Below the pieces are notes generated by a model. It searched no databases. It was not told the DNA's origin and was given only the letters and a program-made list of their open reading frames with translations. A program made the translations under genes and the position numbers. From assembly GCA_031395485.1 (NCBI GenBank), contig JANNUS010000012.1, forward strand, positions 1 to 64,000: 64,000 nucleotides of DNA, in the 5' to 3' direction. Position 1 is the stretch's first letter. Every line of letters starts with the position of its first letter. The DNA is from UBA2336 sp031395485 (GTDB taxonomy: Bacteria; Bacteroidota; Bacteroidia; Cytophagales; Cyclobacteriaceae). This document shows positions 26,398 to 35,406 of this stretch, one piece after another.

Positions 26398-27927
26398 ATG
26401 AAAAAGCTTTCACTCATTTTAATTGTCACCCTCTCGGCACTTGTACTTGCGGCACAACCTGACTTAAAGAAGCTTGATGCTTACTATGCTAAAGCCTTGA
26501 AAGACTGGGATGTACCGGGCATGAGTGTTGCTATTGTTAAAGACGGTAAAGTTCTTTTCAGCAAAGGGTATGGGGTAAAAGAGTTAGGTAAGTCGGAAAA
26601 GGCTGACGAAAATACCTTGTATGCTATTGCATCTAATTCCAAAGCCTTTACTACAGCAGCCATTGCCATGATGGTGAAGGAAGGAAAGTTATCATTGGAT
26701 GATAAGGTGCGAAAGTTTCTTCCATATTTTGAACTATACAGCCCGTACGTTTCACAAGACATTACCGTGCGAGACTTATTATGCCATCGGGTTGGCTTTG
26801 CTACATTTAGCGGAGATGCTATTTGGTATTTGTCGGATAATTTAAGCGCAGAGGATATTATCAGGCGTTCGAAGTACTTACCGCAGACATACAACTTTCG
26901 GGCAGGCTATGGCTATTCAAATATTATGTACATCACAGCAGGCGAGGTTATGCGTACCATTGCATATAAACCGTGGGGACCAATTATCCAGGAAAAGATT
27001 TTTACGCCACTAGGTATGGATCGATCGGTCACCTCCAGCAAGGATATTGGTAAGAAGGGAAATTTCGCAGCCCCTCACGGTATTGTTGACGGCAAGCACA
27101 GTCCGATTGCATGGGAAGATTGGGAGGCTATTGCAGCTACGGGAGGAATTATTTCGAGTGTAAATGATATGTCGAAGTGGATGATTTTTAATCTCAATAA
27201 TGGAATACATGGTAAGGATACACTACTCACACCTGCGTTAAGGAATACACTCTGGACACCCCACAACGTATTCACCGTAAATCATACGGATGATAATTTT
27301 GATACACACTTTCGTGGATATGGATTAGGATGGGATCTTTTGGATTACAAAGGAAAGATGCGGGTGGGGCATACGGGTGGTTATTCAGGAATGCTTTCTA
27401 TAGTTGCACTTATACCCGATGAGAAGCTGGGTGTAGTCGTACTTACCAATGGAATGAAAGGCGGATTGATGACGGCTGTTGCTAACTATACTATCGATGC
27501 ATTTTTAAAAGTTAAGGAACGTGACTGGTCGGCCGAAAACTTAGCGAATTCAAAAAAGCGACAACAAGCAGATACACGGATCAGTGATCGTGAGAAAGCT
27601 CGTGTGCTGAATACAAAACCGTCTGTGCCAATCGATAAATATATAGGAACGTATTTGGCCGATATCTACGGTAATATTGAAGTGAAGAAAGAAGGAGATA
27701 GACTCCGGCTTTCGTTCGAATACTCTACGCGGTTTAATGCCACGCTTGAGCATTGGCATTATGATGTATGGAAATTAAAATGGGATAATGCCGACAACCT
27801 CTCATGGTTTCAGTTTGGAACTGTTCGGTTTGAGTTAGACAACAATCTGAAAGCTACAGGTCTGGATTTTGATGTACCCAACGATGATATTTGGTTTTAT
27901 GAGTTGAAACCGAGGAAGGTAAAGTGA
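26398..27927 (+). CDS. Secreted serine hydrolase (beta-lactamase fold) with C-terminal DUF3471-like domain
   Basis: 509 residues from the ATG at 26398, which puts the signal peptide first (MKKLSLILIVTLSALVLAAQ); an ATG at 26356 is in frame but would mask it. The beta-lactamase domain carries SxxK as SNSK (AIASNSKAFTTAA), YSN in GYGYSNIMYI and HTGG in RVGHTGGYSGM. A C-terminal domain of about 100 residues (IGTYLADIYGNIEV ... DNLSWFQFGTV) resembles DUF3471. Likely a periplasmic esterase or peptidase. It runs divergently from the transketolase gene, with about 75 bp between start codons. Confidence 0.9.
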   Translation: MKKLSLILIVTLSALVLAAQPDLKKLDAYYAKALKDWDVPGMSVAIVKDGKVLFSKGYGVKELGKSEKADENTLYAIASNSKAFTTAAIAMMVKEGKLSLDDKVRKFLPYFELYSPYVSQDITVRDLLCHRVGFATFSGDAIWYLSDNLSAEDIIRRSKYLPQTYNFRAGYGYSNIMYITAGEVMRTIAYKPWGPIIQEKIFTPLGMDRSVTSSKDIGKKGNFAAPHGIVDGKHSPIAWEDWEAIAATGGIISSVNDMSKWMIFNLNNGIHGKDTLLTPALRNTLWTPHNVFTVNHTDDNFDTHFRGYGLGWDLLDYKGKMRVGHTGGYSGMLSIVALIPDEKLGVVVLTNGMKGGLMTAVANYTIDAFLKVKERDWSAENLANSKKRQQADTRISDREKARVLNTKPSVPIDKYIGTYLADIYGNIEVKKEGDRLRLSFEYSTRFNATLEHWHYDVWKLKWDNADNLSWFQFGTVRFELDNNLKATGLDFDVPNDDIWFYELKPRKVK

Positions 27928-27940
27928 GCTAAATAAACCC

Positions 27941-28022
27941 GTCCCTTCGAGCAGAGCGAGAAGTCCCCAATTCTGTACTCCTAACTTGGGGATTTCTCAG
28001 TCGTGCCTCCTTCGAAATGACG
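27941..28022. repeat. Dispersed palindromic intergenic repeat, copy A
   Basis: A long imperfect hairpin: GTCCCTTCGAG...GAGAAGTCCCCAA on the left and TTGGGGATTTCTC...TTCGAAATGACG on the right. The right half recurs at 40550-40593 and, more degraded, at 32880-32915. It fills the space between two convergent genes and may also act as a bidirectional terminator. Confidence 0.75.
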
Positions 28023-28027
28023 TTGGG

Positions 28028-28609
28028 TTAATTACTTCTTTTCCCGCCCTTTGGTCGGGCAGGCTTAGCGGCTTTTTTAGCAACTTTCTTTACAGGCTTT
28101 TTCTTCGTTACTTTTTTCAAAATCTTCTTGGTAACAGGTTTTGCTGGAGCGGCTCCACTGCCTTTTAAGATTTGATCGATATGGTTTTTGGTATCCACCT
28201 TTCCAATAATCTCATCGAGTACTCCATTTTCGTTTATAATAAACGTAACACGTGCGGTGCCCATATACTTTCTTCCATACATCGATTTCTCGATCCATGT
28301 TCCATATTTTGTGTGGAGGACCTTATCGGTATCAGCCAATAATCGGAAAGGGAGTTTTTCCTTTTCAATAAACTTACGGTGCGATTTCTCATCGTCAGTA
28401 CTTACACCGAGTACTTCGTACCCTTGTTTCAATAGCACCTTATAATTATCGCGGAGGTTGCACGACTCGGCAGTACAACCGGGTGTCATATCTTTCGGAT
28501 AAAAATAGAGTACTAATTTCTTTCCTTTAAAATCTGTGAGTTTTACATCGTTGCCATCCTGATCTTTTACTGTAAAGTCTGGGGCTTTGTTTCCTGCTGT
28601 TAGTGCCAT
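28028..28609 (-). CDS. bcp: Thioredoxin-dependent peroxiredoxin (BCP/PrxQ type) with lysine-rich tail
   Basis: 193 residues from the ATG at 28609 (MALTAGNKAPDF), the usual start for the family; a longer frame to 28690 would overlap the upstream gene. The PrxQ motif DMTPGCTAESCNLRD has the peroxidatic Cys and a resolving Cys five residues later. It reduces peroxides using thioredoxin. The last 40 residues are an unusual Lys/Pro/Ala-rich extension (KKVTKKKPVKKVAKKAAKP) like histone H1 or nucleoid proteins, which typical BCP proteins of about 150 residues lack. Confidence 0.93.
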   Translation of the reverse strand: MALTAGNKAPDFTVKDQDGNDVKLTDFKGKKLVLYFYPKDMTPGCTAESCNLRDNYKVLLKQGYEVLGVSTDDEKSHRKFIEKEKLPFRLLADTDKVLHTKYGTWIEKSMYGRKYMGTARVTFIINENGVLDEIIGKVDTKNHIDQILKGSGAAPAKPVTKKILKKVTKKKPVKKVAKKAAKPARPKGGKRSN

Positions 28610-28640
28610 AGAAATAATTTTAGAATATAAATTTACGATT

Positions 28641-30560
28641 TTAGATTTTTTGCTTGTAAACCCGTTTATTTCCCGCGTTGTCAGTAACAATTAATTCAAC
28701 GTCACCCTTCAGTAGTTCATCTTTTGACCTGCGCTCCGACATGATGACATCATTCTTAGCATCGTAGTTCATTAACAGCCATTTGCCGTTAATGGTTACT
28801 TCAAAGCTTGCGATCCCTGATAAATTATCATTAATCTTAAAACGAACGGCTTGATTGTTCGCGTAAATAAAACGGATGGATGGAGGAACAGTGTCTGCTA
28901 AAATTGTAAAGTGCCCGAACTCACGCGTAGTAAAATTGAAACTCCCATTTACCCATTTACCCCCTTCGTAACTGTATGATTTGCCTACCGTCCTATAAAT
29001 GCCAATATTTTTCTCCATTGAGTATCGTACAACTGGCCGAAGCGATATGGAAATGCTTTTGTTAAGCGGAACTAAGCCATTGCCGATGGTAAAAATCTCC
29101 GTACTATCTTTTGTAAGCTGATGCGCTGCATTAAAATACAGGGTATCAAACAGGTCACTTTTTGAAAACGTCACATCCATTCGATCGCTATAGTATTTAT
29201 ATTCTGTTTGCGGTGGAATGGTTACTTTAATATTTGGTATAAGCGACTGCCCGCAAATATTTATTGAATCAGGTATTTCCTTCCGCAAATCAAAAAGGTA
29301 AACAGATTTACTCTTGCTGTAATAGCTTGGTAGTACCTCTTTCGAAACTCCTTTGAACCAAGCAGTTGTCAACTTTCCTGCACACGGTTGTGCTGTAATA
29401 GCCAGTGTATTTTCCTGTATGTCGTAGGCTAACGGAATTTTAGCAGCGTCCAGGGTATTAACTTCTTTTATTGGAATGCTTGGCATCAGCCGGAGTGTGG
29501 CGTTATTAGTATTACCATAAATATCTTTGAGTACTATTAAAATGTTCGATATTTTGTTTGGGTTAACGTTAATTTGTCCACTTCCCGGAGAGGCCGAATA
29601 GAAATCCAGTTTATTCCCATCATCAACATACAGTTTGTAAAACCGGTTTCCCTGATTTCGCATGACTTTGTAATCTACCAATGTGAAGATGCTACGCGAC
29701 TCGGATAGATCTAATTCCTCTATTTTCTGACTAAAAACTTTCTGACTGTCCACAAAAACTTCGATGTAGTTAATGCCGCATTTGTACCGGGCATTATCCA
29801 CACGATCGTATCCAAGTAATTCAATACCAATATTTCCAGACGCAAGGATGGGGACGGGCAATGTATAATTTTTACCAACGCGTGCTGCATAAAATTCATA
29901 GCGACCGAAGCGATCGTTGATTCGTGAGTTTATGTCGAGTGTTTTCAAGGCTATCTTTTGAATAATGGGTGGCGCAACATCGTGCACTTCTTCAAACTCA
30001 AATTTCAAGGGATCAAGCGCTTGATTACCTCTGCGAATATCAAAATGCAAATGAGGCCCTCCGGAGGAGCCGGTGTTACCAGCAAAGGCAATCGTGTCAC
30101 CTTGCTTTACATTGAATTGTCCATCGCGAAATTGCAGATCAATATCGGAAGTTTTATGGGTGTATCGGGCGTTTAGTATATGCCTTCCGATAGCGCCATT
30201 GAATTTATCTAAATGCCCGTAGAGTGTTGTCGTGCCATCCGGATGGTTGATGTAAAGAACATTTCCATAGCCACTTGGGCTTACGGCTGCGCGCGAAATG
30301 TAACCACTTTTCGATGCAAGCACCGGCCACCCAATTTCATTGTTCGTGCGAATATCAATACCGGTATGGAAGTGCGTGTTCCGAAGTTCACCCATAGTTC
30401 CGGCCAACGAGCCTGGCTCCCCAGGTTTTAATGGAAAGATAAATTTCTCTTCACGAAATGTTTTCGAGTCGACCTGACTAAACTGTGCATCTGTAGCGAA
30501 TGTCACTAACAGAAAAATAATACTAAAACTATTTAACCTCAAACTCCAACAACTTTTCAT
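28641..30560 (-). CDS. Secreted M23 family metallopeptidase
   Basis: 639 residues: signal peptide (to about 26, TFATDAQ), then an N-terminal LytM/M23 domain with HFHTGIDI (zinc His and Asp), SGYGNVLYINHPDGTTTLYG and GGPHLHFDI (the HxH zinc motif). The remaining 450 residues are beta-rich domains without a motif I recognise, ending in an Ig-like unit (VELIVTDNAGNKRVYKQ). It probably cleaves peptidoglycan cross-links or processes envelope proteins. It starts inside the last 32 bp of the upstream FAH-family gene, so the two are translationally linked. Confidence 0.9.
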   Translation of the reverse strand: MKSCWSLRLNSFSIIFLLVTFATDAQFSQVDSKTFREEKFIFPLKPGEPGSLAGTMGELRNTHFHTGIDIRTNNEIGWPVLASKSGYISRAAVSPSGYGNVLYINHPDGTTTLYGHLDKFNGAIGRHILNARYTHKTSDIDLQFRDGQFNVKQGDTIAFAGNTGSSGGPHLHFDIRRGNQALDPLKFEFEEVHDVAPPIIQKIALKTLDINSRINDRFGRYEFYAARVGKNYTLPVPILASGNIGIELLGYDRVDNARYKCGINYIEVFVDSQKVFSQKIEELDLSESRSIFTLVDYKVMRNQGNRFYKLYVDDGNKLDFYSASPGSGQINVNPNKISNILIVLKDIYGNTNNATLRLMPSIPIKEVNTLDAAKIPLAYDIQENTLAITAQPCAGKLTTAWFKGVSKEVLPSYYSKSKSVYLFDLRKEIPDSINICGQSLIPNIKVTIPPQTEYKYYSDRMDVTFSKSDLFDTLYFNAAHQLTKDSTEIFTIGNGLVPLNKSISISLRPVVRYSMEKNIGIYRTVGKSYSYEGGKWVNGSFNFTTREFGHFTILADTVPPSIRFIYANNQAVRFKINDNLSGIASFEVTINGKWLLMNYDAKNDVIMSERRSKDELLKGDVELIVTDNAGNKRVYKQKI

Positions 30561-31143
30561 TCTCTATATAAGCGGATAAAACATTCCCAACGGTTACGGC
30601 ACTTACTCCTTTTGGAGTGCCGGTAAAAATATAATCACCAGTACGCAGTGTAAAAAATTTCGACAAGTAACTAATGATGTACTCAAAATTGAAAAGCATA
30701 AAACTCGTATTGCCTTGTTGTTTCAGTTGGCCGTCAATCTGCAGACTAAAATCTATATTTTTTAAGTTCTTGAACTCACTCACCGGAATAAACTTATCGG
30801 ATAGAGGCCCTGAGCCGTTAAAGCCTTTGGCAATATCCCACGGCAACCCTTTCTCTTTTGCTTTCTGCTGAAGGTCACGCGCGGTGAAGTCAATACCTAT
30901 GCCAATGGAATCGTAATACTTGCTGGCATACTTCTCCTCAATATTCTTTCCTTCTTTGCAGATGCGCAGCACCAACTCAACCTCATGGTGAATATCTTTA
31001 GAAAAATCAGGGTAGTAGAACGGTCCGTTATTTCGGATGAGCGCTGTATCGGGTTTGGTAAAGATGACAGGTTCCTCCGGACGTTCATTATTTAACTCCT
31101 GAATGTGCTCAACATAGTTTCGGCCAATACAAAAAATTCTCAT
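30529..31143 (-). CDS. Fumarylacetoacetate hydrolase (FAH) family protein
   Basis: 204 residues covering only the FAH catalytic fold: FCIGRNYVEH at the start, the metal-binding HHEVELVLRI, DFTARDLQ and GDYIFTGTPKGV near the end. This short form resembles the YcgM/acylpyruvase group, which hydrolyses acylpyruvates or decarboxylates oxaloacetate; the exact substrate is not visible. First of a two-gene unit with the M23 peptidase. Confidence 0.92.
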   Translation of the reverse strand: MRIFCIGRNYVEHIQELNNERPEEPVIFTKPDTALIRNNGPFYYPDFSKDIHHEVELVLRICKEGKNIEEKYASKYYDSIGIGIDFTARDLQQKAKEKGLPWDIAKGFNGSGPLSDKFIPVSEFKNLKNIDFSLQIDGQLKQQGNTSFMLFNFEYIISYLSKFFTLRTGDYIFTGTPKGVSAVTVGNVLSAYIENEKLLEFEVK

Positions 31144-31335
31144 ACTATACTCATTATAAATTTAACTGTCAGGTTGAACTTGCCGAAACCTGACTTTCTA
31201 CTAAATCGCCTTCGACAAACACAGGCTGACAAGTTATTTCTGTAGTTCAAGGATCGTTTCCGATTTTGTCGGTAACGAAAGAGTCTGCAAGGTAGTAACT
31301 GATTCGTTGGTAACAATATTCTTCCAGCTACTAAA

Positions 31336-31562
31336 TCCCGGATACTATCGAGTTGTGCGTACTCAACCCGCCAAATACTATTTTGAATAAGGTATGTAGC
31401 GAGTAGAGGTTTGTGTTGATTTAAGTCCGGCATGTGCCGATCAAACCAACCTTGTTGCATTTTATCAACATCTGCTTTTGATCCGTATCGGTCGATGCTT
31501 GTTGACAAACGATAATTTGAGTTTGTGAATTCAGCGAACCGAGGAATCCAATCCTTCGCAGG
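31336..31562 (-). pseudogene. Remnant of a GH13 (SusA/neopullulanase-like) alpha-amylase
   Basis: On the minus strand an internal piece of a GH13 enzyme can be read: PAKDWIPRFAEFTNSNYRL, STSIDRYGSKADVDKM, GWFDRHMPDLNQHKPL and TYLIQNSIWRVEYAQLDSIRD. It matches the conserved GWF..MPDLNQ and YLIQNSIWW.EYA.L.GIR blocks of SusA-type amylases. It stops just where the catalytic nucleophile (GIRxDTYPY) should follow, and a TAA closes the frame upstream. Bases 31144-31335 continue as an open frame without family similarity. The gene is dead: both ends and the active site are lost. Confidence 0.8.
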
Positions 31563-31607
31563 TAGACATGGCTTTTAATTTTGTGGTAATAATCGCAAAC
31601 GTAAAGA

Positions 31608-31615
31608 TAGATTTG
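31608..31615 (+). promoter_or_regulatory. Candidate -7 box (TAGATTTG) of the M48 protease gene
   Basis: TAGATTTG fits TAnnTTTG and ends 24 bp before the ATG. A TTTTG at 31579-31583 lies 24 bp upstream, somewhat far for the -33 element. Confidence 0.45.
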
Positions 31616-31639
31616 TATTTTAGTTTAAAATTATAATCT

Positions 31640-32437
31640 ATGTTTAAAAAATCTGTTATTCTTTGCCTCAGTATTTGTCTGTTTTTTGCGTGTGCAACAG
31701 TGCCGGTTACAGGGCGAAAGCAACTAAGTCTGATTTCAAATGGTGAAATAATCCCGATGGCTGCCAGCCAATATCAAGAGGTAATGAAGAAGGGCCCAAT
31801 CTCCACTAATAAGGAGCAGACGGCAATGGTAAAAAATGTTGGATTGAAAATCCAAAAGGCCGTTGAAAAATATATGACCGAGAAGGGTTGGGCGGCTGAA
31901 CTTGCAGGGTTTTCATGGGAATTTAATTTGATTGATGACCCGAAAACTGTAAACGCATGGTGTATGCCTGGCGGTAAGGTAGCTTTTTATACTGCCATCT
32001 TGCCAATTTGTAAAGATGAAACAGGAGTAGCCGTTGTTATGGGTCATGAGGTTGCGCATGCTATAGCTAATCATGGGCGCGAGCGCATGAGTCAGGGGCT
32101 TGCACAACAGTTGGGTATAAGTACATTGGGTGCTGCTATGGGTCAAAATCCCACACTGACCAATCAAATTTTTATGCAGGCTGTCGGCTACGGTTCTCAA
32201 ATTGGTATGCTAAAGTTTTCTCGCACGCATGAGTCAGAAGCTGATAAAATCGGATTAATCTTCATGGCAATTGCCGGATATGACCCACAAGAAGCCCCAA
32301 AATTTTGGGAGCGCATGTCTGCCGGTAGTTCTGGTCAAAAGCCTCCTGAATGGCTTTCTACTCATCCTTCAGATGAAACACGTATCAACGATCTTAATAA
32401 GACAATGCCGGAAGCACTTAAATATTATAAAAATTAG
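31640..32437 (+). CDS. M48 family zinc metalloprotease, lipoprotein
   Basis: 265 residues. A lipoprotein signal (LSICLFFACATVPVTGR) gives a mature N-terminal Cys near residue 18. The zinc motif HEVAH lies near residue 136 (VVMGHEVAHAIANHG) and the third zinc ligand Glu in THESEADKIGL. The family (BepA/LoiP type) degrades misassembled outer-membrane proteins in the periplasm. The C-terminal part is short and has no TPR domain, which is closer to LoiP than to BepA. Confidence 0.93.
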   Translation: MFKKSVILCLSICLFFACATVPVTGRKQLSLISNGEIIPMAASQYQEVMKKGPISTNKEQTAMVKNVGLKIQKAVEKYMTEKGWAAELAGFSWEFNLIDDPKTVNAWCMPGGKVAFYTAILPICKDETGVAVVMGHEVAHAIANHGRERMSQGLAQQLGISTLGAAMGQNPTLTNQIFMQAVGYGSQIGMLKFSRTHESEADKIGLIFMAIAGYDPQEAPKFWERMSAGSSGQKPPEWLSTHPSDETRINDLNKTMPEALKYYKN

Positions 32438-32505
32438 TTTTTCGCAGTTCGTTCTTGGTTGTTTGTGAGCTAAGAACCAAACCAACAATCAACAACGAAT
32501 TAAAG

Positions 32506-32841
32506 ATGATGACAGACATTGAACATTTTCGTAACCTTATCTCACTTTCTGCTGCTGATGGTAAGATTGAAGAGACTGAAAGAATCGCACTTTCAAAAAT
32601 TGCCTTTGATCGTGGAATTCCACTCGACCGGATGAATGTGATGCTGACAAAAGCAAACGAATACGTTTATCTCATTCCGCAGAATATGAAGGATCGGGAA
32701 AAGCAGTTAGAAGATATGATAGCGTTTGCTACAGTTGATGGAGAATTTGCCAAAGCCGAACTTGATTTAATAACCGTAGTTGCTGAGCGACTTGGTTTTT
32801 CTAAAGCTGAATTGGATCAGTATTTAAATAAAAGCAAATAA
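32506..32841 (+). CDS. TerB-like small protein
   Basis: 111 residues from the ATG at 32506 (MMTDIEHFRNLISLSAADG); the frame extends upstream to 32455, but those residues look like untranslated leader. Two helical halves each carry an acidic loop (SAADGKIEETE and FATVDGEFAKAE), the pattern of TerB/DjlA N-terminal domains, which bind metals. Cytoplasmic; exact function unknown. It probably shares the transcript with the M48 protease 68 bp upstream. Confidence 0.78.
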   Translation: MMTDIEHFRNLISLSAADGKIEETERIALSKIAFDRGIPLDRMNVMLTKANEYVYLIPQNMKDREKQLEDMIAFATVDGEFAKAELDLITVVAERLGFSKAELDQYLNKSK

Positions 32842-32850
32842 AAAGACGAA

Positions 32851-32921
32851 CGACATTTTGAGCATCTGCTCATTCATACAACCCGGAAATTTCTTAGTCG
32901 TTCCTTCCTCTAAATGAGGTT
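32851..32921. repeat. Dispersed palindromic intergenic repeat, copy B (degraded)
   Basis: GACATTTTGAGC on the left and AAATTTCTTAGTCGTTCCTTCCTC on the right (split here: AAATTTCTTAG, TCGTTCC, TTCCTC) match the arms of the repeats at 27941 and 40504 with several changes. It fills the space between two convergent genes, as copy A does. Confidence 0.5.
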
Positions 32922-32924
32922 TTG

Positions 32925-33734
32925 TTATTTCTTCATGTTAAAGTCTCGAAGCTTGATTTCGGTGAGTTTACGTTTTGTGTCCATGGGGAAATCTCCATTC
33001 ATCATCCAGTCATAGTAGGAGGGCTCATCTTTTAATACGGCAGTAACTGATTTTCCTTTGTGTTTTCCGAAATTGATCACTTCTACTCCTTTGTTATTCA
33101 ATACCATTCTTCCTGCCAGGTCAACTAATGATTCGGATACTAATTTTGAAAGCGCATCCATGTCATTTTTAATTTCCCCAATTTTTTTACCCAATCCATC
33201 CGTTACATCTTGACTATCATACCGCTCAACTTGCGCCAACAATACCTCCATTGACGCTAGGGTATCAGCTTCTGCGCTGTGCGAATTGGTCAGATCTTTG
33301 TCTACGTAGAATTTATAAGCAGCGGTTAAGGTTCGCTTCTCCATTAGGTGGAAAATTTTTTGCGAATCAATTATTTTCTTGCGACTATAATCAAACTCAA
33401 CTTCAGCTCGTAAAAATTCTTCTACCAGCATCGGTATATCAAATTTTAAAATATTGAAGCCAGATAAGTCCGCACCCTCCATAAACTTGGCATACTCTTT
33501 CGCAACTTCTTTAAACGTGGGTTTGCCTTGAATATCTTCATTGCTGATTCCGTGAATCGCAGTTGACTCGGGTAGTATCGTTACGCCCGGATTCAACAAG
33601 TTCGATTTCTTTTGGACTTCTCCGCCAGGCATTAGTTTGATCACCGCTATTTCAATAATGCGATCGTTGGTGATATTGATGCCTGTAGTTTCAAGGTCGA
33701 AAAAGCAAAGCGGGTTGCGTAAATTTAGTTTCAT
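32925..33734 (-). CDS. DnaQ-like 3'-5' exonuclease
   Basis: 269 residues. The DEDDh exonuclease domain fills the first 175 residues: Exo I FFDLETTG, Exo II in SGFNILKFDIPML, Exo III in NSHSAEADTLASM. The C-terminal 60 residues (INFGKHKGKSVTAVL ... YYDWMMNGDFP) form the small domain also found in ExoX-like and related exonucleases. Probably a single-strand DNA or RNA 3'-5' exonuclease in repair or proofreading. It is 15 bp downstream of mpl in the same direction. Confidence 0.9.
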   Translation of the reverse strand: MKLNLRNPLCFFDLETTGINITNDRIIEIAVIKLMPGGEVQKKSNLLNPGVTILPESTAIHGISNEDIQGKPTFKEVAKEYAKFMEGADLSGFNILKFDIPMLVEEFLRAEVEFDYSRKKIIDSQKIFHLMEKRTLTAAYKFYVDKDLTNSHSAEADTLASMEVLLAQVERYDSQDVTDGLGKKIGEIKNDMDALSKLVSESLVDLAGRMVLNNKGVEVINFGKHKGKSVTAVLKDEPSYYDWMMNGDFPMDTKRKLTEIKLRDFNMKK

Positions 33735-33749
33735 GAAAGAAAAATTAAA

Positions 33750-35120
33750 TTAAGCCAGAATTTTATCGGCAAGTGTATTAATACTGATTCCTCCAAAATC
33801 GCCGGAGCTCATCATCACTAGATTTTTATCTTTCCAGGATTGTGACGTGAGGAAATTTTCAAGTTTGGCTGAATCACTAAATACGTGAAGAGCCGTGCTT
33901 CCAAAAGCACTTTTGATATCATCCTCCGTTAGTGTTTCTAGATTCTTTGCTTTTAGTTTCTCAGGATTAAAATAAACAACCGCAGTGCTTAATCCCTTTA
34001 GCGAATCTTTATACTGAGGCAGGTATGTTTTATTTAAGCTGCTATACGTGTGAAGTTCAAGACACGCAATGGTATCCCGGTTAGGATACAAATCTTTCAC
34101 TGCCTTTACACTTGCCTTTACTTTTGATGGCGCATGTGCAAAGTCTTTAAAAATGATAGTAGATTCATTTTCTTTTAATTTCTCTAAGCGACCTGACGCG
34201 CCTTCAAAACTAGGGATTGCCTGATAGAACTGGTCGTTGGTAATGCCAATTTTCTTTAGCAATTCTTTTGCTGCGCTAATATTTTGAAGATTATGAACTC
34301 CGAAAATTTTTATTGGAATTCGCTCTTTACCGTTGGTCAGGAATTCCATGCCATTTTCAAGAGCATGCGTATGTGCCTTATAGCCAATATTAATAACATC
34401 AGGGCGTTGCTTGTTCCCCACAATTCCAACCATGGTGTCCGTTTCACAAAAAATTAGAATACCACTTTTTGGTGTTTGGTCGGCAAATCTGTCGAATTGC
34501 TTTAAGTATTCCTCTTCGGTGGTAAATACGTTGGCGTGATCCCAGGCAACTCCACTGATAACCCCAATGTGATGTTGATATCGCAAAAATTTAGGTGTTG
34601 GATCCAACGCTGAACAGAGATACTCATCGCCTTCTATGATAATAAAAGGAGCATTGGTGAGTTTTACCTGATTTTCTATTCCTTTAATTTTCGCACCAAT
34701 TACGTAATCGAATGGGCGGTTAAAGTAGTTGAGTACGTGTACTACAATGGCCGTAATAGTTGTTTTGCCATGGCTGCCTGCCACTACAATACGCTGTTTG
34801 TCAATAGAATGCTTGTAAATGTATTCTGGGAAGGAATAAATCTTTAACCCAAGTTGCTGAGCCTTCAGTACTTCAGGGTTATCCTTTCGGGCGTGCATTC
34901 CAAGAATAACTAAATCGAGCGAACTGTTAATGTTATCTGGATTCCAACCATCGTGTGTTGGCAAAAGGCCGTGCTTGGTTAAAACTGAGCGTGAAGGCTC
35001 AAATATTTCATCGTCTGATCCGGTAATGGTGTGGCCAACCTGCTTTAATGCAATCGCCAGATTGTGCATTACGCTGCCACCGATGGCTATGAAATGTATT
35101 TTCTGTGGCTTAGATTCCAT
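33750..35120 (-). CDS. mpl: UDP-N-acetylmuramate:L-Ala-gamma-D-Glu-meso-DAP ligase
   Basis: 456 residues with Mur-ligase architecture: N-terminal Rossmann domain (HFIAIGGSVMHNLAIAL, with GSDDEIFEP), ATP-binding P-loop GSHGKTTI, IEGDEYL, the HNLQNISAA signature and a C-terminal ligase domain (FKDFAHAPSKVKASV). The start motif GGSVMHNLA and the DHANVF region are typical of Mpl rather than MurC. Mpl reuses recovered tripeptide from peptidoglycan turnover. Its presence implies meso-diaminopimelate peptidoglycan. Confidence 0.92.
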   Translation of the reverse strand: MESKPQKIHFIAIGGSVMHNLAIALKQVGHTITGSDDEIFEPSRSVLTKHGLLPTHDGWNPDNINSSLDLVILGMHARKDNPEVLKAQQLGLKIYSFPEYIYKHSIDKQRIVVAGSHGKTTITAIVVHVLNYFNRPFDYVIGAKIKGIENQVKLTNAPFIIIEGDEYLCSALDPTPKFLRYQHHIGVISGVAWDHANVFTTEEEYLKQFDRFADQTPKSGILIFCETDTMVGIVGNKQRPDVINIGYKAHTHALENGMEFLTNGKERIPIKIFGVHNLQNISAAKELLKKIGITNDQFYQAIPSFEGASGRLEKLKENESTIIFKDFAHAPSKVKASVKAVKDLYPNRDTIACLELHTYSSLNKTYLPQYKDSLKGLSTAVVYFNPEKLKAKNLETLTEDDIKSAFGSTALHVFSDSAKLENFLTSQSWKDKNLVMMSSGDFGGISINTLADKILA

Positions 35121-35339
35121 TAAACGTTATTCTCTGCTAAAGTAAATTAAAATGTTCGTGGTCTGCAATTTAGTAGGGTATATATTGAAAGTTAGTTTTA
35201 GGGTTGATGGCATGAAATGCATTTCGTTTCTCGATGAGTTGTTGTCAATCAGTATAATTTATCTGGTATCAAAAAATTAGGAAGAGAATTTATTCACAAT
35301 TTATTGTGTTTCGTTTGTGAACAACTAATTCATTCATTG

Positions 35340-35371
35340 TTGAAAAAAAGCGTTGCACTTTTTTAGGTTTG
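35340..35371 (+). promoter_or_regulatory. Candidate dnaB promoter
   Basis: TTG (35340-35342), 21 bp, then TAGGTTTG (35364-35371), which fits the Bacteroidota TTG/TAnnTTTG promoter. The start codon lies 35 bp downstream. The rest of the AT-rich 286-bp gap between mpl and dnaB shows nothing else I can name. Confidence 0.55.
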
Positions 35372-35406
35372 TCACCCAATAAAAGCAACAATTCCAACAA
35401 CCACAT

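Noticed and set aside
31140..31508. 122-codon open frame as a real hypothetical gene
   Set aside because: Its first part is an internal GH13 fragment without start or active site, and the rest shows no protein-like pattern, so I call it a pseudogene remnant.
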